From JACQFZ01 sp045810625 (GTDB lineage Bacteria > Pseudomonadota > Gammaproteobacteria > Acidiferrobacterales > Sulfurifustaceae), in contig JBJMVQ010000048.1 in the NCBI GenBank assembly GCA_045810625.1, forward strand, positions 1 to 64,000: a DNA stretch of 64,000 nt, in the 5' to 3' direction. Of this stretch, positions 43,901-52,784 are shown in pieces. A program made the position numbers and the translations under genes. Each line of letters starts with the position of its first letter. Within the stretch, counting starts at the first letter, position 1. Below the pieces are notes generated by a model that searched no databases, was not told where the DNA came from, and saw nothing but the letters and a program-made list of their open reading frames with translations.

Positions 43901-44314
43901 GGCGCTCAATGCGCCGGCGCTGCCCCAGGAAGCGCCGGTGCCCGTCACGCTCCAGCGCGCGCCTGACTCGGTCCAGTTCTTGAGAAAACGCGAAGCTTTG
44001 AACGACGACGCGGGCCCGTGGTACTTGTAGAGCGACAACGTCGCCGAATCGATCGTGGCGTCGTTCGGCACCGGCCCGCCTTCGGATTGGAAAATCGCGA
44101 AGCGGATCGCGAGCGACGTGCTCGTCTCGTTGATCAGCTCATAAATGGGCCGGGTCCCTTCATTCACGTCGGTGTTGATGAGCCTCGTATCCGTGGTTCC
44201 GGCGTAGCCGTTCTGGCCGTCCATCAAGATGACGGTGGTCTGCGCGAGCGCGGCGTTCGCGAGCGTGAGGAAAAACGTGATGAGTACGGTGCGTAATAAG
44301 GTGGAGAGCCGCAT
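40928..44314 (-). CDS. Large secreted DNRLRE/PKD/beta-helix protein
   Basis: 1128 aa with a signal peptide (about residues 1-24, ANAALA). Domain order: a DNRLRE-type beta-sandwich (about 25-230), an Ig-like region (about 240-440), a PKD domain (about 440-530, with FNASGSTA and SHTYPAGTYTAALTV), then a C-terminal right-handed beta-helix (about 700-1100, many NxIxxN-type turns). Such proteins bind or cleave polysaccharide or act at the surface; no catalytic triad can be assigned. ATG 44314 follows AAAGGACAACGAC; the frame is open upstream but lacks a signal. Residues near the C-terminus end in FGISAGQ without a sorting anchor, so it may be released. Confidence 0.8.
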   Translation of the reverse strand: MRLSTLLRTVLITFFLTLANAALAQTTVILMDGQNGYAGTTDTRLINTDVNEGTRPIYELINETSTSLAIRFAIFQSEGGPVPNDATIDSATLSLYKYHGPASSFKASRFLKNWTESGARWSVTGTGASWGSAGALSAGNDYLATPDGQATVGDATVDGCETTSNWPAACWLNIDVTAGVRAFRAGTLNYGWKVADNSGMNGGTPREFNSRENTNWPLLRPKLTITYSPSGPLQAQITLAPGSVVMNDEYIDITASATDARVLQSAAFVIDGAQQALVTTAPFKFRWQPTPADTIGSHTLLVRITDTNGNTASATQTLTLLSRTCNLFANGTTVLNGETWGSVPQGQVVELQGVCSDNSPITSIDFFVDGVLQLNDTTAPYTYTLNTGALAIGAHTLAVRGYLTNGAVSNHAFTINITAATPPPTAQLTATPGTGTEPLTVTFNASGSTAQSPATITSLRLQFGHNNQEVTWSDKNVTQSHTYPAGTYTAALTVTDSNNATATVQRTITVNPQGGSEFPSPLPDAVQAGVGAAPVPTFHSIGLYYNGNFTAASPPPGNQVFVRYRRATDDPSAPGFAWKQGYPLWYDVRTVGNALPYDWRGRGSVVLLQPGTKYVFEFGTGSSYAQASWQHSATGTTWSETLPEGTTTIIPSQSSAYVITQGGTPSAYRVYDGWNGTSKNVVNRGGAGVNNANAEADDTSHAIVVKASYVIVRRVRATGAAIAGIYVAPNVTDVVIEDTQVDDWAWRPESRFGTNPNSWGTWGWNQAGGIHLGGSNARIVIQRNIIKAPHFGSFPWDTGGTSCAINTHPAGPFGITIEEGTLGAQQNVIRYNEITGDPTNRNKWYQDGISGQENFSAKGAPGADSDIYQNIIMHVYDDAIEAEGGGRNVRVWGNYISDTKTAIATTTVHYGPTYVWRNVVNRVRMCYQTVRDTDANATPSGSGFKYGGFDNGYGRGIRYLFHNSILEQPSGQFPAAPVYGIEGPTNGDGSVQWTISRNNIFYVWNPTYFSIEAGDTATGSSFAYDVYNGRIHGITEGTPATVYKYTNDATVTEFFYKPGHGYSSVPALGGNGTGNYQLGTTESGVKSKGLDVGDAIANFSDGYFGPAPDVGAHEDGAPPMKFGISAGQ

Positions 44315-44788
44315 GTCGTTGTCCTTTGCGCGCTCAGAGACGCGCGTGCGCGTGGATACGCCGGCGGAAAAATCGCGTCGGACCGGGTGAAACGAAAAAT
44401 GCGGGGAACCGTGTCGGGCTCGACACGACCGTGCGACGACTGGCGGCCTCCCTGCGCATCGTTGTTGTTCCTGTTTGATCTTCTTGGTAACGATCGCACG
44501 ACGAGCAATTCGTGCGGTCGAGCACAAAGCATACGCACGTGCGCAGCGAGCGGAAGCGTGCTCGGTGTTCACCCGCTTCGCATGCGAGAAAGCGCGGACC
44601 TGGCTACGGTGGTTTACCGGTCCGCATTGTGGTTCGACATGCGCGGCGCGCAACGACGCCACGGCGCGGATCGGCTTGGCACTGCGGAGGTTGTCGAGTG
44701 CTAAACGAACCGGTCGGGCGTGATTGCCGATTCTGAAAACCGGCGGATGGCGGTTCTAACTGGAGCGGAGGCGGGAACTGCGATGAAA
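44315..44788. other. Gap upstream of the secreted beta-helix gene
   Basis: About 470 bases with no supported gene. It should hold the promoter and leader of the minus-strand gene at 40928-44314. Only short hairpins without a clear role are seen. Confidence 0.4.
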
Positions 44789-44816
44789 CGGCTGGGATCG
44801 TTACCGATCCCAGCCG
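44789..44816 (-). terminator. 12-bp perfect hairpin terminator
   Basis: CGGCTGGGATCG pairs with CGATCCCAGCCG across a 4-base loop (TTAC). On the minus strand it lies 12 bases after the DUF6351 relic stop and is followed by TTTCATC. Confidence 0.7.
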
Positions 44817-44828
44817 TTGCGTGACGCC

Positions 44829-45378
44829 TCAGCTGTTGCCTTTCTGCCGCCCGACGTCGCGTTTGTGATAATCGCAAACGCCGTTCGGGAAGTGTTACGC
44901 AGCCAATCGAGTTCCGCCGGCGTAAAGAGCGGCACGGGGCCATACGTGCCATCGTGCAGCGCTAGTTCAACGGCTTCAGCTCGCACTTGAACATGTCGCC
45001 GCGGAAGGAATCGCCGGCGACCATGCGCGAGCTCGCGTGAATCGGAAACGCGGCAGTGCAGGCGCCCGGAGCTTGGTCGTCGAGAATTCCGTTCCACACG
45101 TCGTCGCCCGCGGCGATTAACGCGCCATTGGCCGCAACGCAACGATCGGTAAACGCCGCGGGCTTCACACCGGTCGTCAGATACTCGTCGAGCACCTGTA
45201 GCACGGCCATGATCTGCGGCAGCAGCGCGTCGTTCGAGCCGGCAAACGCGCCTTTGAGACGAGCCGGCGCAGGAGTCACGGCTACGCGCACGCCGCACCG
45301 CGTACTGCGGCGGAGACCCGCTTTACTTGCCGGTAAACGGCCGCCTATTGGCGGTGTAGCGGTAAGTATTCGTTTCAT
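44829..45378 (-). pseudogene. Degraded C-terminal part of a DUF6351-family gene
   Basis: One frame gives a run to CELKPLN (with GDDVWNGILDDQAPGACTAAF before it), a second frame continues ALHDGTYGPVPLFTPAELDWL, and a third ends FPNGVCDYHKRD. Together these match the C-terminus of the secreted DUF6351 hydrolase-like family of betaproteobacteria, with a stop and shift near 44964 and another shift near 44887. The N-terminal two thirds of the family (usually several hundred residues) are absent. Its terminator hairpin survives. Confidence 0.7.
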
Positions 45379-45842
45379 CGCTCGTACGGTGACCGTTCGC
45401 GTCGTAGTTCGAGATTGACGGTACTGCTGGGGCTCGATGTCGCGCGGGTCTCGCCGCCGGCGCGCTTGCGTGAACCGGTCGTCGGCGCGAACGCTCGTTA
45501 GTTTGCTGTTCGCCCCATAACCGGTAGACGCGGGTGTGGCACTGGCGCGGAATTGGTTGATGAAGCGCTTTGGAAGTCGTATTGCTTGGCCTCGCTGATT
45601 TCGTAGTTTTATTTCTTTTTGGCTTTGCCCGCTCTGGCTTGTCTAACTAGGTCGGCTTTGGTGATCATTCCTGTCCTATATAGATGATGAAGTCATCGCA
45701 AAGCCGTTAAACGTTTGCAGCACGCCTTCTTTTTCATATAGGCGTTTACAAGGCTTCGCGTTCACTCCTAATATCCCTTAGCGATGCGCCAAACGGCATC
45801 CTCCGATCCGCCGTTATGACAACCATCGGGCAAGGGGGTCTA
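45379..45842. other. 460-base gap before the TRAP operon
   Basis: No gene with support. The part at 45590-45780 is clearly A/T-richer than its surroundings and contains only a 19-codon basic ORF (minus strand, 45609-45668). The TRAP operon promoter should be in the right part. Confidence 0.4.
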
Positions 45843-46844
45843 ATGAAGACGGTCTTAAGTGCCATTTCCGCAATATGCGTAGCGCTCACGTTGCTGGCGA
45901 GCGCGCACGCGGCCGAGCCGATCGTGATCAAGTTCAGTCACGTCGCGGCCGCCGATACCCCCAAGGGTAAGGGCGCGCTCAAATTCAAGGAACTTGCCGA
46001 GGCGCGCACCAAGGGCGCCGTTAAAGTCGAGGTTTACCCGAACAGCTCGCTTTACAAGGATCGCGAGGAGCTCGAAGCGCTGCAGCTCGGCGCCGTGCAA
46101 ATGCTCGCGCCCTCGGTATCGAAATTCGGTCCGCTCGGCGTGCGCGAGTTCGACGTGTTCGAGCTGCCGTATGTGTTCGACGACTACGATGATCTGCGCA
46201 AAGTCGCCGACGGGCCGGTCGGTCGGAACATTTTGAAGAAACTGGACGGCAAGGGGCTCATCGGCCTCGATTATTGGGACAACGGCTTCAAGAGCATGAG
46301 CGCCAACAAGCCGTTGAAGCGCCCGGAAGACTGCAAAGGGCTCAAGATGCGCATCGCTTCCTCCAAAGTGGTCGAAGCGAACATGCGCGCGCTCGGCGCG
46401 ATTCCGCAAGTCATGGCGTTCTCCGAGGTGTACCACGCGCTGCAGACCGGCGTCGTCGACGGCACCGAAAACACGCCGTCGAATCTCTACACGCAGCGCA
46501 TGCACGAAGTGCAAAAGTACTATGCGCTCACCGAGCACGGCGTGACCGAGTACGTGATCGTCGTCAACAAAAAGTACTGGGAAGGCCTGCCGCCCGACAT
46601 ACGATCGGCGCTCGAAGCCGCGATGAAGGACACGACGCGCTATGTCAACCAAATCGCTAAACAGGAAAACGACGAAGCGCTCGAGGCGGTTCGCAAATCC
46701 GGCAAGACGCAGATTCTGCGCCTGACGCCCGACGAAAAAGCGGCGTGGAAGAAAGCGATGGCGAAGGTCTACGATGAAATGGGAAGCAAAGTCGGCAAGG
46801 ATCTGATCCAGACGATCGAACACGAGACCGGACACAAACGATGA
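45843..46844 (+). CDS. dctP: TRAP transporter substrate-binding protein
   Basis: A 333-aa periplasmic protein with a signal peptide (ending SAHA, about residue 23). The family pattern AADTPKGKGALKFKELAE, the central GLKMRIASSKV with the Arg that pairs with the substrate carboxylate, and ALQTGVVDGTENTPSN are all present. It binds an organic acid and hands it to the DctQM membrane pair. ATG 45843 is preceded by AAGGGGG. First gene of a five-gene operon with overlapping ends. Confidence 0.94.
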   Translation: MKTVLSAISAICVALTLLASAHAAEPIVIKFSHVAAADTPKGKGALKFKELAEARTKGAVKVEVYPNSSLYKDREELEALQLGAVQMLAPSVSKFGPLGVREFDVFELPYVFDDYDDLRKVADGPVGRNILKKLDGKGLIGLDYWDNGFKSMSANKPLKRPEDCKGLKMRIASSKVVEANMRALGAIPQVMAFSEVYHALQTGVVDGTENTPSNLYTQRMHEVQKYYALTEHGVTEYVIVVNKKYWEGLPPDIRSALEAAMKDTTRYVNQIAKQENDEALEAVRKSGKTQILRLTPDEKAAWKKAMAKVYDEMGSKVGKDLIQTIEHETGHKR

Positions 46845-47440
46845 TGCGTGTACTCGATCACCTGGAAGAATGGGTGATCGGCACGTTGATGGCGGCCGCG
46901 ACCGCCATTATTTTTGTCGCGGTCCTGCATCGCTACGCCTCCGGTCTGCCGATACCGGTATTGCAGGACGCGCTGCTCGGCATCCATCTCGGCTGGGCGC
47001 AGGAGCTCTGCATCTACATGTTCGTATGGATGGCGAAGTTCGGCGCCGCCTACGGCGTACGCACCGGCATCCATGTGGGCGTGGATGTCTTGATCAATCG
47101 GCTCAACGGCAAATTCCGCGCGTGGTTCATCCTCTTCGGTCTGCTCGCGGGTGCGCTGTTCACGGGCGTCGTCGGCGTGCTCGGCGCCAACCTCGTGCTG
47201 CGGCTGGTGTCGACCGATCAGGTATCGCCCGATCTCGAACTGCCGATGTGGATCGTGTATCTCGCGATACCGCTCGGCTCGTTCCTCATGTGCTTTCGCT
47301 TCCTGCAGGTCGCATGGCGATTCCACAACACCGGCGCCCTGCCGCGCCACGATCACGCGCACGTCGAAGGCGTCGATGAAGCCGCGGCGATCGACCTTCA
47401 TCCGCGCGATCTGAAATCGAACGGACGCGAGCCGCGATGA
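46841..47440 (+). CDS. dctQ: TRAP transporter small permease
   Basis: A 199-aa protein with four transmembrane segments and the family WAQELCIYMFVWMAKFGAAYGVR core. It overlaps dctP and dctM by 4 bases each. Forms the membrane complex with DctM. Confidence 0.93.
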   Translation: MMRVLDHLEEWVIGTLMAAATAIIFVAVLHRYASGLPIPVLQDALLGIHLGWAQELCIYMFVWMAKFGAAYGVRTGIHVGVDVLINRLNGKFRAWFILFGLLAGALFTGVVGVLGANLVLRLVSTDQVSPDLELPMWIVYLAIPLGSFLMCFRFLQVAWRFHNTGALPRHDHAHVEGVDEAAAIDLHPRDLKSNGREPR

Positions 47441-48723
47441 ACGCCGCGATCATTTTCGTGCTGCTGTTCGCGCTGATGCTCACCGGGATGCCGGTCTCGA
47501 TTTCGCTCGGCCTGACGGTGCTCGCATTTCTTTTCACCATGACGCATGTGCCGATCGAATCGGTGGCGCTCAAGCTCTTCACCGGCATCGAAAAGTTCGA
47601 AATCATGGCGGTGCCGTTCTTCATTCTCGCCGGAAATTTCCTCACGCACGGCGGCGTCGCTCGCCGCATGATCGCCTTCGCGACCGCAACCGTCGGTCAT
47701 TGGTACGGCGGCCTCGGGTTGGCCGGTGTCGTCGCGTGCGCGCTGTTCGCCGCCATCTCCGGATCGAGCCCGGCGACGGTCGTCGCGATCGGCAGCATCC
47801 TGCTGCCGGCGATGGTGAAGCAGGGATTTCCGCCGCGCTTCGGCGCCGGCGTCATCACGACATCGGGTGCGCTCGGCATCCTGATTCCCCCGTCAATCAC
47901 GATGGTGCTTTACGGCGTTGCGACCAATACGTCGGTTGGAGCGCTGTTCATATCCGGCATCGTTCCGGGCCTGGCGCTTGCCGTCATGCTCGGGCTGACG
48001 ACGTGGTATCGCGCGCGTAAGAACGATCATCCACGCCAGCCGAAGGCGAGCTGGAGCGAATGGCTGCAGGCGTTCCGCCGCAGCGTCTGGGGGCTGCTGC
48101 TTATCGTCATCGTGATCGGCGGCATCTACAGCGGCATATTCACGCCCACGGAAGCGGCCGCGATGAGCGCCGTTTACGCCTTCGTCATCGCGGTGTTCGT
48201 GTACAAAGACCTGCCGCTCAAGCGCGTGCCGCTCGTGCTGCTTGACTCCGCCAACTTGAGCGCGATGCTGCTCTACATCATCACCAACGCCGTTCTGTTC
48301 TCGTTTCTGATGACGCACGAGAATATCCCGCAGGCGATGGCCGACTGGATGTCGAGCCGCGGCATGGGCCAGGTCGAATTCCTGCTCGCGGTGAACGTTC
48401 TGTTGCTCCTCGCCGGCAACGTCATGGAACCGACCTCGATCGTATTGATCATGGCGCCGATTCTGTTTCCCATCGCGACGACGCTCGGCATCGATCCGGT
48501 GCATTTCGGCATCGTGATCACGGTCAACATGGAAATCGGCATGTGCCACCCCCCCGTGGGGCTCAACCTCTATGTCGCCAGCGGAATCGCGCGCATGGGC
48601 ATCACCGAGCTGACCGTGGCCGTCTGGCCATGGCTGCTCACCATGCTGATATTCCTCGTCATCGTGACCTACTGGCCGGCGCTGTCGTTGTGGCTGCCGA
48701 AAACGCTGGGCGTCATGGGATGA
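47437..48723 (+). CDS. dctM: TRAP transporter large permease
   Basis: A 428-aa membrane protein with about 12 segments. Typical DctM features include ALFAAISGSSPATVVAIGSI and GILIPPSITMVLYG. It moves the substrate by sodium symport. The 4-base overlap with the next gene, a TcuA-like oxidase, ties uptake to oxidation. Confidence 0.95.
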   Translation: MNAAIIFVLLFALMLTGMPVSISLGLTVLAFLFTMTHVPIESVALKLFTGIEKFEIMAVPFFILAGNFLTHGGVARRMIAFATATVGHWYGGLGLAGVVACALFAAISGSSPATVVAIGSILLPAMVKQGFPPRFGAGVITTSGALGILIPPSITMVLYGVATNTSVGALFISGIVPGLALAVMLGLTTWYRARKNDHPRQPKASWSEWLQAFRRSVWGLLLIVIVIGGIYSGIFTPTEAAAMSAVYAFVIAVFVYKDLPLKRVPLVLLDSANLSAMLLYIITNAVLFSFLMTHENIPQAMADWMSSRGMGQVEFLLAVNVLLLLAGNVMEPTSIVLIMAPILFPIATTLGIDPVHFGIVITVNMEIGMCHPPVGLNLYVASGIARMGITELTVAVWPWLLTMLIFLVIVTYWPALSLWLPKTLGVMG

Positions 48724-50108
48724 GCGCCGCGCCGGACGTTCTCGTGCTGGGCGGCGGCAACGCCGCCCTCTGCGCCGCGATCACCGCGCGCGAAGCCGGA
48801 GCGAGCGTATGCGTCGTCGAATGCGCGCCGGTGGAATTCCGCGGCGGCAACAGCCGGCACACGCGCAATCTGCGCTGCATGCACGACGCACCGACCGGCG
48901 TCCTGACCGACGCGTACCCCGAAGAGGAATACTTGGCCGACCTCATACGTGTTACCGAAGGCGAGACCAATGCCGCGCTCGCCCAGCAAACCATTCGCGC
49001 GTCGGCCGACTGCATGGATTGGATGCAGCGCCATGGCGTGCGTTTTCAACCCTCGCTCCGCGGCACGCTACACCTCGGCCGCACCAATGCGTTCTTTCTC
49101 GGCGGCGGCAAAGCGCTGATGAACGCGTACTACGCGGCCGCCATGCGTCTGGGCGTCACGATTCTCTACAACGCCGAAGTCGTCGAGCTCGACATACACG
49201 ACGGCAAATTCCAATCGGCGTCGATTCGGATCGACGGCCGCATGCAGGACGTACGTGCTCGCGCAGTCGTGATCGCCACCGGGGGGTTCGAATCCAATCT
49301 CGACTGGCTGCGCGACGCCTGGGGGCCGGCCGCAGACAACTTCCTCGTCCGCGGCACACCGTACAACAAGGGAACCGTGCTCAAGCAGTTGCTGGCGCTT
49401 GGCGCCGAATCGATCGGCGATCCGACGCAGTGCCACGCGGTCGCCATCGACGCACGCTCACCGAAGTTCGACGGCGGGATCGTCACCCGCGTCGACTGCG
49501 TGTCCCTTGGCATCGTCGTGAATAAACACGCCGAGCGCTTTTACGACGAAGGCGAGGATTTCTGGCCGAAGCGCTATGCGATCTGGGGGCGGCTCATCGC
49601 GCAGCAGCCCGACCAGATTGCGTATGCGATCATCGATGCCAAAGCGACGGGCAAGTTCATGCCGCCGGTATTTCCGCCGCTGCAGGCTCGCTCCCTCGCC
49701 GAGCTCGCGGCGAGCCTGCACCTCGAGCCCGCGGCGCTCGAGGCCACCGTCGGTGCGTTCAACCGCGCGGTGCGACCGGGCCGCTTCGACCACACGATCC
49801 TCGATGACTGCCGCACGCGCGGACTGCATCCGGAAAAAACCCATTGGGCGCTGCCCGTCGATACGCCGCCGTTCTACGGTTACCCGCTCCGTCCCGGCAT
49901 TACATTTACGTATCTCGGCGTCAAAGTGAACGAACAGGCGGCGGTTATCCTGCGCGGCGGCGAGCGCGCCGAGAATATCTTCGCGGCGGGAGAAATCATG
50001 GCGGGCAACATACTCGGTAAAGGCTACCTGGCGGGGATCGGCATGACGATCGGCACCGTGTACGGACGCATTGCAGGCAGGGAGGCGGCGCATCGTGCCG
50101 GATACTGA
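48720..50108 (+). CDS. tcuA: FAD-dependent tricarballylate dehydrogenase-like protein
   Basis: A 462-aa flavoprotein of the fumarate-reductase/succinate-dehydrogenase-like family. The FAD motif VLGGGNAALCAAITARE is at the N-terminus, with RGGNSRHTRN shortly after, and the C-terminal segment NIFAAGEIMAGNILGKGYLAGIGMTIG closes the fold. TcuA oxidises tricarballylate to cis-aconitate. ATG 48720 overlaps dctM; the next gene is a TcuB-like electron acceptor. Confidence 0.88.
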   Translation: MSAAPDVLVLGGGNAALCAAITAREAGASVCVVECAPVEFRGGNSRHTRNLRCMHDAPTGVLTDAYPEEEYLADLIRVTEGETNAALAQQTIRASADCMDWMQRHGVRFQPSLRGTLHLGRTNAFFLGGGKALMNAYYAAAMRLGVTILYNAEVVELDIHDGKFQSASIRIDGRMQDVRARAVVIATGGFESNLDWLRDAWGPAADNFLVRGTPYNKGTVLKQLLALGAESIGDPTQCHAVAIDARSPKFDGGIVTRVDCVSLGIVVNKHAERFYDEGEDFWPKRYAIWGRLIAQQPDQIAYAIIDAKATGKFMPPVFPPLQARSLAELAASLHLEPAALEATVGAFNRAVRPGRFDHTILDDCRTRGLHPEKTHWALPVDTPPFYGYPLRPGITFTYLGVKVNEQAAVILRGGERAENIFAAGEIMAGNILGKGYLAGIGMTIGTVYGRIAGREAAHRAGY

Positions 50109-51210
50109 CGCTCTGCGCGAAGGCGCGCGCCTGCTCGGGATCTGCAACGCGTGCCGTTACTGTGAAGGATACTGCGCGGTGTTTCCGGCCATGGAGCGAC
50201 GCTTGGATTTTCCGGCCGGCGATATTCGCTACCTGGCCAATCTCTGTCATCAGTGCGGCGAATGCTACTACGCGTGCCAGTACGCGCCGCCGCATGAATT
50301 TGCCGTTAACGTTCCGAAGATCCTCGCCGAAATCCGCGCACAATCGTATCGCCGCTACGTCTGGCCGGCGATGCTCGCGCGCGTTTTCGACCGAAACAGC
50401 CTCCTCGTCGCGCTGGTTACCCTCGCCGCGTTAGTTGGCGCGTTCTTTGTCGCGGCAATGACGCACGGTAGCGCGTTTCAACGCGCGATACCCGGCGGTG
50501 ATTTTTACGCGCTAGTCCCCCACAACATGATGATCGCCATCTTTGGCGCGGCGGCGCTCTTCGTACTCGTCGCGTTCGGTATTAGCTTTGTTCGTGGCTG
50601 GCGCGACATCAACGTACAGTCGGCCGCTCGCTTGCGCGCACCCGCATTGTACGGCGCGCTGCGCGATGCATTCTCCCTTACGTATCTTCACGGTGGCGGA
50701 ACGAACTGCACGACCGCGGAACCCACCGATGCGCCATGGCGCCGTCGGTTCCACCATCTCACCTTTTATGGCTTTCTGCTGTGCTTCGCCGCGACCTCGG
50801 TCGGCACGCTCTACCATTACGCGTTTGGTTGGCGCGCGCCGTACGACTACACGAGCCTGCCGGTCTTGTTGGGGACCGCCGGTGGCATCGGACTCATCAT
50901 CGGGCCGGCCGGACTTTATTGGCTGAAACGCCGACGCGATAGCGCGATCACCGATGACAAACAGCGTGGAATGGACGTCGCGTTTATCGCGCTGCTGTTC
51001 ACGACGAGTCTCACGGGACTGTTGCTGCTCGCCCTGCGCGAGACCCAAGCGCTGGGAACATTATTGATACTCCATCTTGCCGTCGTCATGGCGCTGTTTC
51101 TCACCCTGCCATACGGAAAATTCGTGCACGGCCTTTATCGCTTTGCCGCCCTTGCGAAGAATGCCCTCGAGCGTGATCGACATACGCAAATTCGCCCTGA
51201 CCTACAGTGA
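50095..51210 (+). CDS. tcuB: TcuB-like 4Fe-4S/cytochrome membrane protein
   Basis: A 371-aa protein. The N-terminus has two iron-sulfur motifs (CNACRYCEGYC and CHQCGECYYAC), followed by about six membrane segments with candidate haem histidines. TcuB reoxidises the TcuA flavin and passes electrons to the quinone pool. The start GTG 50095 has AGGGAGG upstream and overlaps tcuA. Last gene of the operon. Confidence 0.9.
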   Translation: MPDTDALREGARLLGICNACRYCEGYCAVFPAMERRLDFPAGDIRYLANLCHQCGECYYACQYAPPHEFAVNVPKILAEIRAQSYRRYVWPAMLARVFDRNSLLVALVTLAALVGAFFVAAMTHGSAFQRAIPGGDFYALVPHNMMIAIFGAAALFVLVAFGISFVRGWRDINVQSAARLRAPALYGALRDAFSLTYLHGGGTNCTTAEPTDAPWRRRFHHLTFYGFLLCFAATSVGTLYHYAFGWRAPYDYTSLPVLLGTAGGIGLIIGPAGLYWLKRRRDSAITDDKQRGMDVAFIALLFTTSLTGLLLLALRETQALGTLLILHLAVVMALFLTLPYGKFVHGLYRFAALAKNALERDRHTQIRPDLQ

Positions 51211-51544
51211 TGCACGGTACCCGCTTCGACCCGACGAGCCATCGATATTGAATCGGCACGCATGAACGAATGCGGCGACCGCCGGAAAACTGAGGACGGC
51301 ATCGGGTATGTGGACAGCAGCGTCGTCGACGGTTCTGTCAAAGTGCTGCTGCGGGTACCGTAAGACAGGCGTCGGAACCCGCGCCGCTTCGGCGGCGGGC
51401 GCGACGCAGCGCGGCACGACCCGCGCGCTCCGGCAGTCCTGCGGCCTACGCCCGTAGCTTGCGACTCCTCCGCGCCGGTGGCGTTGGCCTTCCTCGCGAT
51501 AATGCCCCCGACGTTCGAAGCACGCTCTCCCTCGGCCGGCCCGG
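51211..51544. other. Gap between converging operons
   Basis: 334 bases between tcuB (plus) and the carrier-protein gene (minus). No gene or clear terminator hairpin is seen. Confidence 0.4.
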
Positions 51545-51826
51545 CTAGCGCTTCGACGCAACGAGCGAAGCGATGTGCTCCGCCAACGCTTTTACCGTGG
51601 GATACTCGTACAGCACATTCGGCAAGACTTCCTCGCCGGTCCAGTTCGCGATGTCTCCGCTCATCACCACCGCCAACATCGAGTCCACGCCGTATTCGGA
51701 GAACACGACCTCCCGTTTTATCGACGACGGCGCGACATTCAGCCGCTTCGCGAGATAATTCACGATCCAGTCCGCGGCCACTTCGGCGGTAATCGCCGGC
51801 TTCTTGGCCATTGCATTGCTGCTCAC
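51545..51826 (-). CDS. Acyl carrier protein (second cluster)
   Basis: A 93-aa ACP with the attachment motif EYGVDSMLAV (Ser49). The start is GTG 51826, correctly spaced after AAGGAGGAG. It is the last gene of the minus-strand ligase/desaturase/carbamoyltransferase operon and should carry the acyl chain loaded by the fatty acyl-AMP ligase at 58703-60478. Confidence 0.9.
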   Translation of the reverse strand: MSSNAMAKKPAITAEVAADWIVNYLAKRLNVAPSSIKREVVFSEYGVDSMLAVVMSGDIANWTGEEVLPNVLYEYPTVKALAEHIASLVASKR

Positions 51827-51857
51827 GATCCACTCCTCCTTATGCTGCACACCTTGC

Positions 51858-52739
51858 TCACAGATGCGCCGCCAACCACTCCTTGATCGGCGCAACCTGC
51901 GAAAGGCTCATCAGATGCGGGAAATGCCCCGCCTCTTCGATCTCGATCAGCTCCATGTCGGGCTTCCTTTCCTTCATCTGCGCCGCAACGTCCGGCGTCA
52001 CCACCTCGGAGTGCGCGCCCCGAATCAGCAGAACCGGGCAACGAATGCTCTCCCACAGCGTCCACGGCTCCGGCCGGCGCCCATGATTGCCGAGCCACAC
52101 CCGCGGGATGTCCTTGTCGTAGGCAAGCACATACTCGCCGGCGGGAGTTTGGCGCACGCTGTGCCGGACGATTTCGTCGAACCGCTCGGGCGCGAGGTCG
52201 CCGCTGTTCCTCATGACGAGCTTCATCCAGCTAACGACGCTGTTCATGGAACCGAACAACGGGTAGTAGCTGATGTTCCGTGCGGTCTTTTCGTAGAACT
52301 CCTGACGGATGCCGACACCGGCTTCATTCAGCACGAGACAGCCGATCGGTGAATCGGGTCGCGCCGCCAGGCGTATGCCCATCAAACCGCCGTACGACGA
52401 ACCAACGTACCCGATTCGCCGGCCGCGGAGGTCCGACATTAGATCCAGCAGCTGCGCCAGGAACATCTCCTTCTCGTAGACCACTCGTCCCTCGAACCAG
52501 TCGCTGTCGCCGTGACCGAGCAGGTCAGGCGCATACACGTCGAAGCGGTCGCTCAGATAGCGCGCGAGGTAGGTGAAATCGTGGCGGTTACGCGTGATGC
52601 CGTGCACGCAAACGACCGCGCTGTCGCGATCCGCAGCTTGGTAGCGGTCGTAAACGTATCCGACGGTCTCTTCGCCCAGCGCGAACTGTCGGCGATGTGT
52701 TTCGCCGGCGATCGTCGGGGACGCGGTCGATACGGTCAT
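51858..52739 (-). CDS. Alpha/beta hydrolase
   Basis: A 293-aa hydrolase. Nucleophile elbow YVGSSYGGLMG, oxyanion HGITRNRHD, a probable acid in GAHSEVVTPD and His in EEAGHFPHL. ATG 52739 is preferred; a GTG two codons upstream is possible. A thioesterase or product-release function in the operon is plausible, but the substrate is unknown. Confidence 0.84.
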   Translation of the reverse strand: MTVSTASPTIAGETHRRQFALGEETVGYVYDRYQAADRDSAVVCVHGITRNRHDFTYLARYLSDRFDVYAPDLLGHGDSDWFEGRVVYEKEMFLAQLLDLMSDLRGRRIGYVGSSYGGLMGIRLAARPDSPIGCLVLNEAGVGIRQEFYEKTARNISYYPLFGSMNSVVSWMKLVMRNSGDLAPERFDEIVRHSVRQTPAGEYVLAYDKDIPRVWLGNHGRRPEPWTLWESIRCPVLLIRGAHSEVVTPDVAAQMKERKPDMELIEIEEAGHFPHLMSLSQVAPIKEWLAAHL

Positions 52740-52784
52740 GTCCACGGAGCGGCCCCTCGCGGATGGTCGCCTCGGCGCGGTGAG

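Noticed and set aside
45609..45668. A 19-aa basic ORF (minus strand) with AGGACAGGA upstream
   Set aside because: Too short, in an A/T-rich gap, no neighbour or family support.
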